A stretch of DNA of 64,000 nucleotides from Reticulitermes speratus (taxonomy: Eukaryota; Arthropoda; Insecta; Blattodea; Rhinotermitidae). Shown here one piece after another: positions 33,455 to 45,153 of this stretch (positions are counted from its first letter, which is position 1; every line of letters starts with the position of its first letter). Under the pieces are notes generated by a model. That model searched no databases, was not told the origin of the DNA, and saw nothing but the letters and a program-made list of their open reading frames with translations. Made by a program: the position numbers and the translations under genes. The DNA is taken from positions 6,358,215-6,422,214 of the forward strand of contig JAJKFL010000006.1 in NCBI GenBank assembly GCA_021186555.1, written 5' to 3'.

Positions 33455-33681
33455 CCAATGGCTCTACAGCCCCTTGGGGGCCTAGGCCGCCTCATTTTAC
33501 GACGCTTCACTATCACACTTATTAGACACACCACACTCGGTAGGACTCCTCGGGACGAGGGACCAGCCCGTCACAGAGACCTCTACCTGACAACACACAA
33601 CACTCACAAGAGACAGACATCCATGCCCTAGGCGGGATTCGAACCCACAATCCTAGTAAGCAAGCGGCCGTTGGGATCGGC
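33455..33681 (-). mobile_element. SINE family C, copy 2
   Basis: Minus strand: GCCGATCCCAACGGCCGC head, B box GGGTTCGAATCCC, body GTCTCTGTGACGGGCTGGTC, tail GGGGCTGTAGAGCCATTGG followed by an A-run. Confidence 0.88.
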
Positions 33682-34980
33682 TTATCCTTTCTTACTCTGC
33701 ACAAATATAAACCATGTGGCAATGCTTATTTCCCTGCCTAATAATCTGGTGCATGGTTTATCAAACTGTGGTACGCGTAACACTACTAGTACCCCAACTG
33801 TTTTTTACTGGTACGCGGCCTTAGTAAAACGAAATTTGAAAAGAAGAAAATGCTAAAAAATAAATGAAACATAAGCCACATATGTTTGCCAATACGCAGC
33901 ATTGCTGGCAACATTGTGTAACTATCCCCGCTGTTAGCCCGTTTTGCAATTTCAGCATTTTTATTTAAATACAATAAATATTGGTGGTACATTGAAATTT
34001 TTACTTTGCCTTGAGTGTTACGCTAGCGAAGAATTTGATAACCCCTGGTCTAGCGTGTACCTAAGAGAATAGAGCGATATTCTAGCCTAGGGAATGGACA
34101 TGTAATTAACGCCTCTGGTAAGGTCATGGCGCCTGATGACGTTGATAAGAATGGTCTATATGCACGAACACACTTAACAAATCCCTCGTAAAACTTCCGT
34201 AGATCAAGATTATAGAGCAGGTTAAGCTCAACTCTTCTTTATTTGTTTGTACCATTGACAATTCAAGATTATGTCTCCCTCCGCATTGGCGCCAAAATAT
34301 AGAGGGTGTTTAAATTTGTCGGTTCATTACGATCTTATGGTGAGGTTGTATGTTGTTTTAAAGCCGATAGATGGCAGAGTGACCCAGTACTTATAAGGGT
34401 ACTTATACATCAGAGGAAAGGAGCGGAAAATTCTTAAAAAATCTAGCAGAAAATTATTACGAATGAAATTCAGATCGTAAATAAATTAGTTGTGACTTCC
34501 AACCGGTTCAGTAAGATCCGAGTCAGTCTGAAGAGTTGTCGGACCACAGTTTAGGAACCTCTGTTGTAGGTGAATGACCTCTCTGAGAGATTTTGCAAAA
34601 ATTAAGAAACAGAAAGTTGATAGCTCTGACTGATGCCTGTAATTCTGCTCACAGCAGAGACGGAGATGCTGCTTACGCGCTCGCTGGACCACTTTCCCTT
34701 ACTGGCCATTCACATCCCCTCCTAATACGTGAGCAGATCTATTACATCTTTCTCTCTCCTTGTCTCTGCTCTCCGTTTCTCTCAGTGTTCATCAAGGGAC
34801 AGTGACCAGTTACAAAATCCTCTGCAACTTAGACAATTGTTGACATTTTGAGATCGGCTCAGCAGAACACTTCAGTTCTTTACATCGACAGAAGGACAGT
34901 ATGTCCCAAAAGTAACTATGCAGTGCTCATCACAATAGAACCCAGATTCTAAACGAGCTTAGCTAACTGCATTTTCACAT
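33682..34980. other. unassigned
   Basis: No feature recognised over 1.3 kb. Confidence 0.35.
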
Positions 34981-34982
34981 AC

Positions 34983-35502
34983 AAGTTACACTTACTTCAC
35001 ATAGAAGTTACACTTACTTCACATAGAAGTTACACTTACTTCACATAGAAGTTACACTTACTTCACATAGAAGTTACACTTACTTCACATAGAAGTTACA
35101 CTTACTTCACATAGAAGTTACACTTACTTCACATAGAAGTTACACTTACTTCACATAGAAGTTACACTTACTTCACATAGAAGTTACACTTAATTCACAT
35201 AGAAGTTACACTTAATTCACATAGAAGTTACACTTACTTCACGTAGAAGTTACACTTACTTCACATAGAAGTTACACTTACTTCACATAGAAGTTACACT
35301 TACTTCACATAGAAGTTACACTTACTTCACATAGAAGTTACACTTACTTCACATAGAAGTTACACTTAATTCACATAGAAGTTACACTTAATTCACATAG
35401 AAGTTACACTTAATTCACATAGAAGTTACACTTACTTCACGTAGAAGTTACACTTACTTCACATAGAACTTACACTTACTTCACATAGAAGTTACACTTA
35501 CT
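34983..35502. repeat. minisatellite, 22-bp unit, about 23 copies
   Basis: Unit AAGTTACACTTACTTCACAT plus AG. A TTAATTC variant of TTACTTC appears in two separate blocks (about 35190-35230 and 35365-35420), each followed by a CACGTAG variant. This indicates that a block of about 230 bp was itself duplicated. Confidence 0.97.
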
Positions 35503-36385
35503 CTACCACCCAATGTGCAACGTTACAGAACTGGTAAAGGGTACAGTAAAGTTGTCCTTGTGCTTAATCACAACACCATGGGGAAGTGAAGGTATGACTC
35601 CACACATTCTTGAACTCTGTAATAGATGGAGATGAGTGTTCAGGTTCATTGCCCGTTCGTTTTATTATGATAAGGAGCTCACAATACCCTTTAAATAATG
35701 TGCAGTTTGGGCTCCAGTGTCGGTTTTGGATATTTTGGAGTAGCGAAAAATATCTTTCTCTGCCTGGATTGAACTCCGATTCGTTGGTTAGACTAGTCAC
35801 TTTACTTACTGAGCTATCCCGGCTTCCTCACATCATTGGTTTCTTGCAATAAATGTCTATTAAACGTACAGTTTTCTTGATTTCGTAATTCGCCGCATAA
35901 CAATAATGAAATACAGTTTCTTCGACTATTCCATTAGCGTCTTCCTGACGAGGAACGGTGACGAGGTTGGCCGTGACCAACCAGCTGTTTATTTCGCTGT
36001 TAATATGAGTGAAAGTCTGACAAATACTAGGTTTTGTGTACTTCTATATGACAAAGGTGAAAAGACACAACCCAAATGAGAAATATGATTATAAGGTTGA
36101 CAGACCTGTTCCTTCTGAAAGGTCAGCAGACTGCGGTCAGATTACAGGGTGTTACAGCCTAGAAGACAATATTCTTCTTTGAGTAAAGTGGTACCTGCAG
36201 GTTTGGTGACCAGGGTTCAGTTCCCAGCATGAAACACACGTCATTAAAATTACATTTACCTGTATACTGAGAAAGGACCTGAAAATTTGAAAGTTCAGAA
36301 AGCTTTGCTGAAGTCTTCTGTACACTGCGTTACGGAGTACAGCTCTTATAGTCATGTTAATCTTTACATTTTTGTAATGATATAT
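35503..36385. other. unassigned, with a SINE D-type head remnant at 35780-35830 (-)
   Basis: ACTGAGCTATCCCGGCTTCC is the complement of a GGGATAGCTCAGT head, preceded by TTGAACTCCGATTCG. Otherwise no feature. Confidence 0.45.
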
Positions 36386-36632
36386 TTTTTTACAATGGCG
36401 CAACAGCCCCTAGTGGGCCAGAGTCTCCTCATTATCGAGGCTTCACGATTACATTCAGATATACCGCTCTCGGTAGGACTCCTCTGGACGAGTGATCAGC
36501 TCGTCGCAGAGACCTCAACCTGACAACACACAACACTCACAACAGACAGACATCCATTCTCCTGGCGGGATTCGAACCCGCAATCCCAGCATGCGAGCCG
36601 CCACAGACCTACGCCTTAGACCGCGCCCTGAC
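36386..36632 (-). mobile_element. SINE family C, copy 3
   Basis: Minus strand contains GGGCGCGGTCTAAGGCGTAG, B box GGGTTCGAATCCC, GAGGTCTCTGCGACGAGCTG and tail GGGGCTGTTGCGCCATTG. Confidence 0.88.
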
Positions 36633-36809
36633 TTTCTGTGTGGATGTAATTTTGATTTGTTACTCAACTTTCCAATCCTTTGTACTTTGTTACACTTTAA
36701 GCGAAAAAAAAAATTGTTTAAAACGCCCATAGTGCTAAAATAAAATTTTTCTATTTCTTATAATGTCATTCCCTACATAAATGCCTCTAAATGAGCACTA
36801 TGTGCCCTT

Positions 36810-37364
36810 TTCTTTATTTTTATTTATGGCTCGACAGCCCTATATGGCCCTGGGCCTCCTTGTTTCGTCGAGGTTTCATGATCACACACATTTGACACAC
36901 CACACTCGGTAGGACTCCTCTGGACGAGGGACCAGCTTGTCGCAGAGACCTGTACCTGACAACACACAACACTCACAACAGACAGACATCCATGCCCCCG
37001 GTGTTTTTTTTTTTTGCCTGTCCGGGGTTTTTCCCCTTTGATCCATTTTTGTACTGTTTAAATCCTTTCGTCCTTCATGTCACTTTACGTTCTATACTAC
37101 CGTCCTTACAACTAACACAACACAAACATCCATGCCCCCGGTGGGATTTTTTTTTTTTTTTTTTGGTCTGTCCGGGGTTTTTCCCCTTTGATCCATTTTT
37201 GTACTGTTTAAATCCTTTTTGTCCTTCATGTCACTTTACGTTCCATGCTACCGTCCTTATACAACAAACACAACACAAACATCCATGCCCCCGGTGGGAT
37301 TCGAACCCATGATCGTAGTAAGCGAGCGGCCGAAGACCCACGCCTTAGACCGCACGGCCACTGG
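36810..37364 (-). mobile_element. SINE family C, copy 4, with duplicated internal insertion
   Basis: A perfect 13-bp target duplication ACTATGTGCCCTT flanks it (36797-36809 and 37365-37377). At 555 bp it is twice the family length. Between ACATCCATGCCCCCGGTG and the B-box region sit two units of about 140 bp. Each starts with a T-run and contains TGTCCGGGGTTTTTCCCC and ends in a copy of CATCCATGCCCCCGGTG. Confidence 0.85.
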
Positions 37365-37377
37365 ACTATGTGCCCTT

Positions 37378-38184
37378 ACGGTCTGTAATTTTTTCTAACT
37401 TTTTCTTGTCCTCTTTAATAATTAAATATTCAAACTTAAAAATCAATTACGTTGTTAAGGTTCAGATGTAAAGTTATATTTCTAGCTATTATGGACCTAA
37501 GTGACTGTAATTTATTGCATGTCCGGAGTGGCATAGCAATAAGTGTCACACAGAGTTAATAAAGGCTTCCCATCATGGGCGATGAGTACACTAAACCGTT
37601 GTAACTCCATATAAACTGTGAATATCATCGACCTAGTTGTAAAGGAACATTCCAAAATGGTCTAATGTCTCACTAACATGGAAGAAGCCCCAAAATTCCA
37701 CAGATTATCCTTCTAACTTCGTGATTAATCTCGCCATATGTAGGGCAGCAACAAACTGCCTTGTTCAAGTCGCTTGCCAACACCAATGGAACATTTCATT
37801 AACAGTGTACTAAAATCCAATATAACCTGTCCTATCCCGTGTAAAAATAATTTGGTTTTCAGTGGAATTTAAACCCCCTACACGTCCCCTCCGCTTAAAT
37901 AAATCAGTACCCAATCTTCTTGTCATTTTATCGATTTATCGACTATAACCGAAATCTGTCATGCATGAATAATTTGGAAGATGGAAAGTCATCAAGAGAG
38001 AAAGTTGCTAGTGAAAAAGTAGCCCAGGGGAAGGTGAACGATCCATCACACCAGTTACGTCAGGGTGGCTGTTGGTGACACACCCGGTGCGCTAAATAAT
38101 TAATAACTGGTCAGCTGCGGTCGTCATGTTACGACAAGTATTGAGCGTCGAATGACGACAGTGGCGATATGATGGGAGGCTGTG
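37378..38184. other. unassigned
   Basis: No recognisable feature. Confidence 0.3.
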
Positions 38185-38640
38185 CAGGACGTAACGTGGT
38201 TGAAATTCATTAATGTGTCGGTTCGTGGGCTAATTTTAAACCAATACAACAAGCAGGCGAATCTTTTCACCAGCAAACTGGACTTAAATTTAAGGAATAA
38301 ACTAGTAAAGTGCTACATTTGGAGCATAGCTTTGTGTGGTGCTGAAACGTGGACACTTCGGAAAGTAGATCAGAAGATTCTGGAAAGTTTTGAAATGTGG
38401 TGCTGGAGAAGAATGGAGAAGATCAGTTGGACCGATCGTGTGAGAAATGAAGAAGTATTACACAGAGTCAAGGAGGAGAGGAATATCGTACATACAATAA
38501 AAAGAAGAAAGGCTAACTGGATTGGTCACATCTTGCGTAGAAACTGCCTTCTAAAACATGTGATTGAAGGAAAGTTAGAAGTTGCAAAGTGCATTGAGGT
38601 TGGCGGCGGCGAGATTGTCGACATTTATTGTGAACTGTAG
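38185..38640 (+). pseudogene. LINE reverse transcriptase C-terminal fragment (family L2x)
   Basis: A frame of about 150 codons from 38182 reads FTSKLDLNLRNKLVKCYIWS, CGAETWTLRKVDQKILESFE, MWCWRRMEKISWTDRVRNEE and KANWIGHILRRNCLLKHVIE. This is the thumb and C-terminal region typical of non-LTR retrotransposon polymerases in insects; the YGAETWT-type motif reads CGAETWT here. The catalytic palm (FADD) and the endonuclease are absent. The frame diverges after KLEVAKC and ends at a stop at 38638-38640. Confidence 0.85.
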
Positions 38641-39785
38641 CAAATTTGTCGTTTAAACGATAAATTAAAATTAAATTAACATTAAGTAATTTATCTTTCC
38701 TTATTACCTACCATTCACAATGCTTTTGTATTTGTAGACTCAAACAGCTCTATCTTGGTAAACATTCAGAAATAGACACATGTTCGTATGAACTTCTTTC
38801 TCGCAATTCCCATATTATCACCTTCTAAAATATTGAACTTTTCTCCTGGATCACCCTGTATTTGCAATACACCTATACCAACACAAATGAGAATAATGAC
38901 CCCGCGACACTAATGCTTGGTGTTCTGGAGATCCGGGATTTAAATCTGTAACCGAACATTTGCCTTGCTTTACTGAGTGTCGTCAGACAAATTCCGATAT
39001 TCCGCCTCAATTTACGTAATGAGTGCTTCCTTTTTTTGTCCTTTCCAATTCATTATCCGTCACCATTCTATGCACTGAACCCTACATAATTTGGGCAGCT
39101 AAGAGTGTTAGTAAATCGATAGTTAATACAGGCAAATCCGGGACACAGCCCCAAATCAGACCTTCAGTGTTGGCTTCCACATTCTTTCCACTTGTCATTC
39201 AGTAATAATTCAATTATCCGACGCTATATGACCCGAGGTTATAACGTCTTCTTTATGTATGCCATTAATAAAAGGTAAATAAAATTTTGAAAACTTGAAG
39301 GGTTCTGTTGTCCCATCAGAGTAAGTGTTTTAAAATCCTTGTCCGCCGTGATCTTGTGTCTACCTCCCATTTAGTGAATGGAGCGTCTCAAGACGTCGCG
39401 TGGGCTTATTCTCAAAGGAAGCAGCGAATTATTAACTCCCTAGCACTTTGCCTCCATCCCACTGAAGATATAAGTAATAATGTAAAGAAATAAAGACAGA
39501 GTGACAATATGACACTGTTAAGAGTATAAAAAGGTGACGTCACTGTGACATGGCTCAGAGATCCTCGCCTTATAATACAATCAACTGAAATTCGCTGCTT
39601 CTCTGTAACGTGAATCATCGAATTGCCGTCAGAAAGTGGGCGTCTGTTAGTACTGGACACAGAGCAATAAACACTTGACTTTCAAAATGTGGGATATGTT
39701 GTGCTTTAGAACGAAGCAAATAGGGTACATGCCCGTCAACCCAACTGCCTTTTAGACATTCTGTTTATTGTCTAAGGTGTGCTAC
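38641..39785. other. unassigned
   Basis: No gene recognised. The 61- and 82-codon frames around 39308-39660 lack domains. Confidence 0.35.
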
Positions 39786-39830
39786 ATGTTTCGGCTCAGT
39801 GCTTTAACAAGCCTTCATGAGGTAACAAAT
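39786..39830 (-). repeat. decayed hammerhead-like core
   Basis: Minus strand: CCTCATGA, A, GGCTTG...TGAGCC, GAAACATGTA. G5 reads C, so it is not expected to cleave. Confidence 0.45.
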
Positions 39831-40073
39831 ATATGAGAGGGAAACAATAATACCTATAAACGTTAACAGTACTGGTTGAAAGAGGGACAGAGGTCTCAAT
39901 CTTACACTTCCATGTTTAACGTTCTCCGTGTTTATAAGTCGATATTTATATTAAAATCGCAATACTGAATTAATAGAACTTTATTAGGAATTTGTAATGA
40001 CGTAGTTGCATAACAAATGCTATGTGGACCTCTTGATTGGCTGTAACACCATATTTTTGTAGAATATAATTCA
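39831..40073. other. unassigned
   Basis: No recognisable feature. Confidence 0.3.
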
Positions 40074-40385
40074 GAACTGCCTTCTAAAACACGTGATTGA
40101 AGGAAAGTTAGAAAGAAGGATAGAAATGACGGGAAGACGAGGAAGAAGGCGTAAGCAGCTACTGGATGACCTTAAGGGAAAGAGAAGATACTGGAAATTT
40201 GAAATGACGGGAAGACGAGTAAGAAGGAGTAAGCAGCTACTGGATGACCTTAAGTAAATGAGAAGATCCTGGAAATTGAAGGGGGAAGCACTAGATCGCA
40301 CCCTGTGGAGAACTCGCTTTAGAAGAGGCTACGGACCTGTCGTAAGACAGACTGCAGAATTAATTAATAATTCATAAGGACGAGC
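40074..40385 (+). mobile_element. LINE 3' end (family L2x) with an internal tandem duplication
   Basis: AACTGCCTTCTAAAACACGT continues the frame seen at 38545-38570, then AGGAAGAAGGCGTAAGCAGC and ACTGGATGACCTTAAG. About 72 bp (from GAAATGACGGGAAGACGA to ACTGGAAATTT) is present twice. It ends CTACGGACCTGTCGTAAGAC and GCAGAATTAATTAATAATTC. Confidence 0.75.
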
Positions 40386-41060
40386 AGGCGAAGCCTGGGA
40401 ACCCTCTAACCAAGTGATGCCCTTTCTGGTGCCCAAAATAAAATTTCTCTTACCTCTCCCATGATTTACCTTTTCTTCTGCCCCTTACTATGCCTTACGC
40501 AACTCCCTATCAAGACTTCATGCTGCACAGTGTTAAGTCATACTTGCTGAACGTTGCATTAATATTTGGGGTCACTTGTGCCCCGCCCGTCCGCAAAGTG
40601 AAGGGGTCCACGTGGGCCAGTTAGCTGCTAGAAGCAAGCAAGCATTGATCCGCTCGGTCTTCCGTCCACACACCTGAACGCGCACGTTTGTTTAGAGCAA
40701 GGTGACTTCGCTGTGTCATACATGATATTAGTGGCCATGTTTGCTGTCGAATCCACTGGCCTGGTCTTCCACACATTATGACGTTCTTCATGGTTAGTAA
40801 TTCAATTCTTTATTATTCACTGCTGACACAACAGTCATGACGCCAATTACAAAGACAGAACAGGAACATAAGAAAAATTTCACAAATAAAAGCAACAAAC
40901 AACAAACACATACAAGAGATACTAAGAAATCACATCTTAAAAACAGCCTTAATGATATTATAATTGTTAAAGACAAATTTATTACAGAGATAATTTTTTC
41001 CTGGACATCTACATAGTGCCGTTCCATTCAATTAAATTTATTGACGTGCAGGCCAGTTGC

Positions 41061-41094
<34 letters not shown>

Positions 41095-41256
41095 GCCGTA
41101 CCAAGAAAACATTCAATATTTTCACTACAAAAGACAGCTATACTTAGAACATGACACGTAATACGGAAAGTACTGCAGTCTGAAACTTGAAGCATTAGCG
41201 GTGGGGATCACTGTTCAAGAGAAGTACCAGGGAGAACAGGCCTGTTACAAGAAACA
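40386..41256. other. unassigned; (AAT)n at 41061-41092
   Basis: No gene recognised. Confidence 0.35.
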
Positions 41257-41661
41257 TAATAATAATAATAAAAATAATAACCATGGCTCAACAGCCCTAT
41301 ATGGGCTCAGGCCTCCTCTGCCTCCTCTTTTCGAGGTTACTAAGTCGTGCGCATTCGTGGCAGTTGGTGACTGGTCAGCTGGCCGCGCTAGTGTTCTATC
41401 GATCCTGATGTGCCCGCCAGAGCCATCTGGCAGGCAGTCAGGAGACTTGAGTGAGAAATGGAGGCAATTTGGCTTACGCAACATTTTTATTCATGCCCGT
41501 AAGGTTCTTTTACATGCCATAAATCTACGACATGGGACCGACGGCTTTACTTCCCCTCCGAAGGAAGTTGTGCTCCGGATTTTTATCACCCTTAAAAATC
41601 CATCGACCTCGGTCGGGATCGAACCCGCGAGCACGCTAACCACTAGTCCACCGAGGTCGAC
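41257..41661 (-). mobile_element. SINE family B, copy 2
   Basis: Minus strand head CGACCTCGGTGGACTAGTGG; part of the tRNA-like loop (ACCCAAGGTTCGCGGG region) is missing. The body TTCCTTCGGAGGGGAAG is present. The tail ends GAGCCATGGTTATT followed by ATT repeats. Confidence 0.9.
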
Positions 41662-41814
41662 AATAATAATAATAATGTGTAATTTTACCATATCTACAAA
41701 TAAATTTAAAATTAAATTTCCGCAACTGTTAAATTAATAATTACAGTATTAAGTTATCTTTATTAAATAGCCATTATCAATTATATTGCAGAATTGACTT
41801 GTAATGTCTAGTTT

Positions 41815-42110
41815 AGCCGAAACATTAGTCACAGTCATATCAGTTAGTGAAGATAGCTTAATATTGTCTATTAATATAATAGCTGTGTATTGGATTTAGT
41901 TTTATTTAGCCGAAACATGTAGTCACAGTCATATCAGTTAGTAAAGATAGCTTAATATTGTGCTATTAATATAATAGCTGTGGTAATTGGATTTTAGTTT
42001 TATTTAGCCGAAACATGTAGTCACAGGTCATATCAGTTAGTAAAGATAGCTTAATATTGTGCTATTAATATAATAGCTGTGGTAATTGGATTTTAGTTTT
42101 ATTTATTTGC
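41815..42110 (+). repeat. tandem repeat, about 100-bp unit, 3 copies, with half a ribozyme-type motif
   Basis: Units share TTTAGCCGAAACATGTAGTC, ATATCAGTTAGTAAAGATAG and TAATATAATAGCTGTGG. The GCCGAAACATGTAGTC word matches the 3' half of the hammerhead-like motifs, but no CTGANGA lies upstream in the unit. Confidence 0.85.
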
Positions 42111-43374
42111 ATCAGATTAACCCAGCGGAATGCATCAAGCTATTATGAAGTATAGAGGATCTTTTTTTTTTCATGTCCCTAAGTAAGGCAGGTCTAAAAT
42201 AATGCCCCAGAGGAAGCAGGCTTTTCTTTTTTTTTTTTTTTTTTTGCTCAAGGACATATCGCAAAGAGGGCACAATTGAGGATAATGTTCAATTGTTTTA
42301 TGTGAGTGTATTTTAATTTTAAGGAAATTATTCATCTTGAAAATAGAAGAACGTTTGTCTCTGTCTGTTACGAGGTGACAGGAATTTTTTTTTTTTTCAC
42401 AAATTTTCTGACATATCGAACGTGTCAAAAGCAGAAAGGTCTGGTGCTTCTGAACGAGATACCTCATCCATAACATACAACAGTTCGTTTGTCACAAATT
42501 CATCCAGTGTTCAGCTCAGTGCAAATAAATAGCAATTCAAGTGATAGACAATACTATTTTTCCTGGTGTAATCAAAAATGCTATTAAAGAAACGTCCGTA
42601 ACAGCATGATGTAAAGGTTACATGATTCAAGTCGAGTGGTTATGGAGAAAAGGCGTTCGTTGAACCAGTTCAACTAGTCGACTTTATTGTCTTTGTTTGG
42701 TTTGTAGGTCACAAGAAATTACTTGGCACGTAACGCAACTAAGTACACACACACACGCACCAATAGCTGTCATTGCGTATGAGTATTAAAGGGTTCGCGG
42801 TGATCAGCGAAGCGTGTTTATAGCATAAAGGAGGCGTGGCCTACTGTGAACACTGTAATTGTGAGAACGGTGTAGTTAAACAGTTGATTTGACTTTATCC
42901 ATTGGACATCACGATTTTGTTTTCGAGAGAGATTGCGGTTCATGATGCTTCCCGTTGCACCTGTCAGACGAACTACAGTGTGATTAGTAAATTATGAAAA
43001 AAAAAATCAGCAGTTGTGGCCTGATTTGACGGTCTGTTCCTGGTGTTTGTCTGGAGGGACTGAATTTACGTTTGGGAATTAAATAAAGCACAAATGCACT
43101 ATTTGCACTATAGCGCATATTTTGGTTTATTTAATTTGATTAAAAATGTACGGTGATAACAGTGTGAGATTTACGTTTGGGAGTTATGTAGCTTTTGGAC
43201 AACCCCTGATGTAGGTGTCCGGATGCGCTATTATGAATGGGATTTCGCCGAGTTTCTTGAGGTGGAGAACTGCACCTTGAGCAGATGTCACGTGCAGCAC
43301 AGGAAATGCAGCGCACACTGTCAGTACATGCATGTTGCAAAGTGCATACTGGTGTACTGGGCACAGCATTACGC
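42111..43374. other. unassigned
   Basis: T-runs at 42163 and 42228; no gene recognised. Confidence 0.35.
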
Positions 43375-43855
43375 TCTATGTCTTTTTCTATATCTCTTTT
43401 CTACTCCCTTTTTTATTTTATTTCTCCCCCCCCCCCCCTCCAACTTTTTTTTTTCCTTTTTAACTTCTTTCGCCTTTTTTTGTTTCAGTTGTAATTGTCC
43501 GTCGTTTCCTACGCTCCTTCTGTAGTCTCTACTACTGTCTTCTTTTTCTCGTCTTTCATTAGTTTTTATCTTTTTCACTTCACAGTTTTTCCTTCTTTTT
43601 TTTCTCTCGGTCTCTATTTTATATTTTTCTTCCATCGTCTTTCTCTTTTATCTTGTTTCTCTTACGTATTTTCATTTGTTTTTCATTTCCCCTGCTCTTT
43701 ATTCCTTTTTTCTTATTCTCTTTGTTTTATCATTTTCTGCCTCTTATTTCATCTTCTCATTTTATTTCTTCCTCTTTTTTCCCCAATTTTGATCTTCCAC
43801 TTTCCTTTTTTATCTCTGTCTTTTCGTTTCCTTCACTCATTCTTTTAGACAATAC
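43375..43855. repeat. pyrimidine tract, about 480 bp
   Basis: Almost continuous C/T on the plus strand (TTTTCTTCC, TCTCTTTTAT words) with a C-run at 43428. The overlapping frames on both strands are low-complexity by-products. Confidence 0.8.
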
Positions 43856-44715
43856 TGGATAGACGTTAAAACAGAAGTCCTCCGAAAAAAGATAAATCCT
43901 GCAATAATGGCACATGGCACTGCGTCAAGACAATTCTGCATATCTGTTAATATTGTCTGTGTTTGTTTTGTTTCTCTGAATAACTCCTTACATAACTGCA
44001 GATTCTATACGCCTTTAATTCTTTGAAAATAAAACCTCAAAATTCGTATCGTCGCCGCCATATTTGTTACTATCATACGTGCGCTGTGCATGTATAACAT
44101 GTATATATATGTTTACGGTCTATTTCTAATCAGAATTTTCCGTTATTTATTATTTAACGCCATGAAAACAAAAACAAAGCAATATTTTGGCTTCACCACC
44201 ATCTTATTACTTTACGTTGTACAAAAATTTTATATTTGTACTTTTTTTTTTCAAAGTCCCTTACCATGCCTTATTTCAGGACCTAAAAGCACGTGACTAG
44301 TAGCGCTACTGTGGTTCTTGTCCCCCCTCCTCTAAGTTTTACATATCCATGTCGTTATTACTGCCTGTAGGGCATTAGATTCTTCTCCAGCATTACGTTC
44401 ATACCAAATTTCGTGAAAAATCAGTCAAGCGATTCAAAAGTTCAAATGGTTACTAACCCCACACTTGCTTGTTGCTATTTAGGAGAAGAATACGCTACAT
44501 GTTGAGTTTTTACTTCACAGGAAACACACAGTGTGTCAATTACAAAGGCAAGCTGTAGATGTTCTTTAGGGAAATTGCCTTTCCTTATATAAGACTCATA
44601 CAAACCACTTAAATACACTGTATGGGGGGTATTTGGAATATTTTATTATTATATGATGTGGTGTTTGTAGTAACCACTGGGCTTTAGCGGGTTAGATCTT
44701 CTTTCTTCTTTTCTT
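43856..44715. other. unassigned
   Basis: No feature recognised. Confidence 0.3.
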
Positions 44716-44727
44716 CAATGTTCTGTT

Positions 44728-45141
44728 ATAATAATAATAATATAATCATCATCATCATCATCATGGCTCAACAGCCCTATATGGGCTCGGGCCTCCTCTT
44801 GCCTCCTCTTTCCGAGGTTACTAAGTCGTGCGCATTCGTGGCAGTTGGTGACTGGTCAACTGGCCGCGCTACTGTTCTATCGATCCTGGCAGGCAGTCAG
44901 GAGACTTGGGTGAGAAATGGAGGCAATTTAGCTTACGAAACATTTCTATTCATGCCCGTAACGGTTCTTTTACATGCCGTAAATCTACGACATGGGACCG
45001 GCGGCTTTACTTCCCCTCCGAAGGAAGTGGTGCTCCGGATTTTTATCACCCTTAAAAATCCATCGACCTCGGTGGGGATCGAACCCGCGAACCTTGGGTC
45101 CAGTGGCGAGCACGCTAACCACTAGTCCACCGAGGTCGACA
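44728..45141 (-). mobile_element. SINE family B, copy 3
   Basis: CAATGTTCTGTT flanks it at 44716-44727 and 45142-45153 (perfect 12-bp duplication). Minus strand: complete tRNA-like head with CCAAGGTTCGCGGGTTCGAT, body, and a tail ending GAGCCATGATGATGATG then TTA repeats. Confidence 0.93.
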
Positions 45142-45153
45142 CAATGTTCTGTT

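Noticed and set aside
43369-43862. Frames over the pyrimidine tract, including a Lys/Arg/Glu-rich minus-strand one
   Set aside because: Low-complexity translation; same tract is open in several frames.
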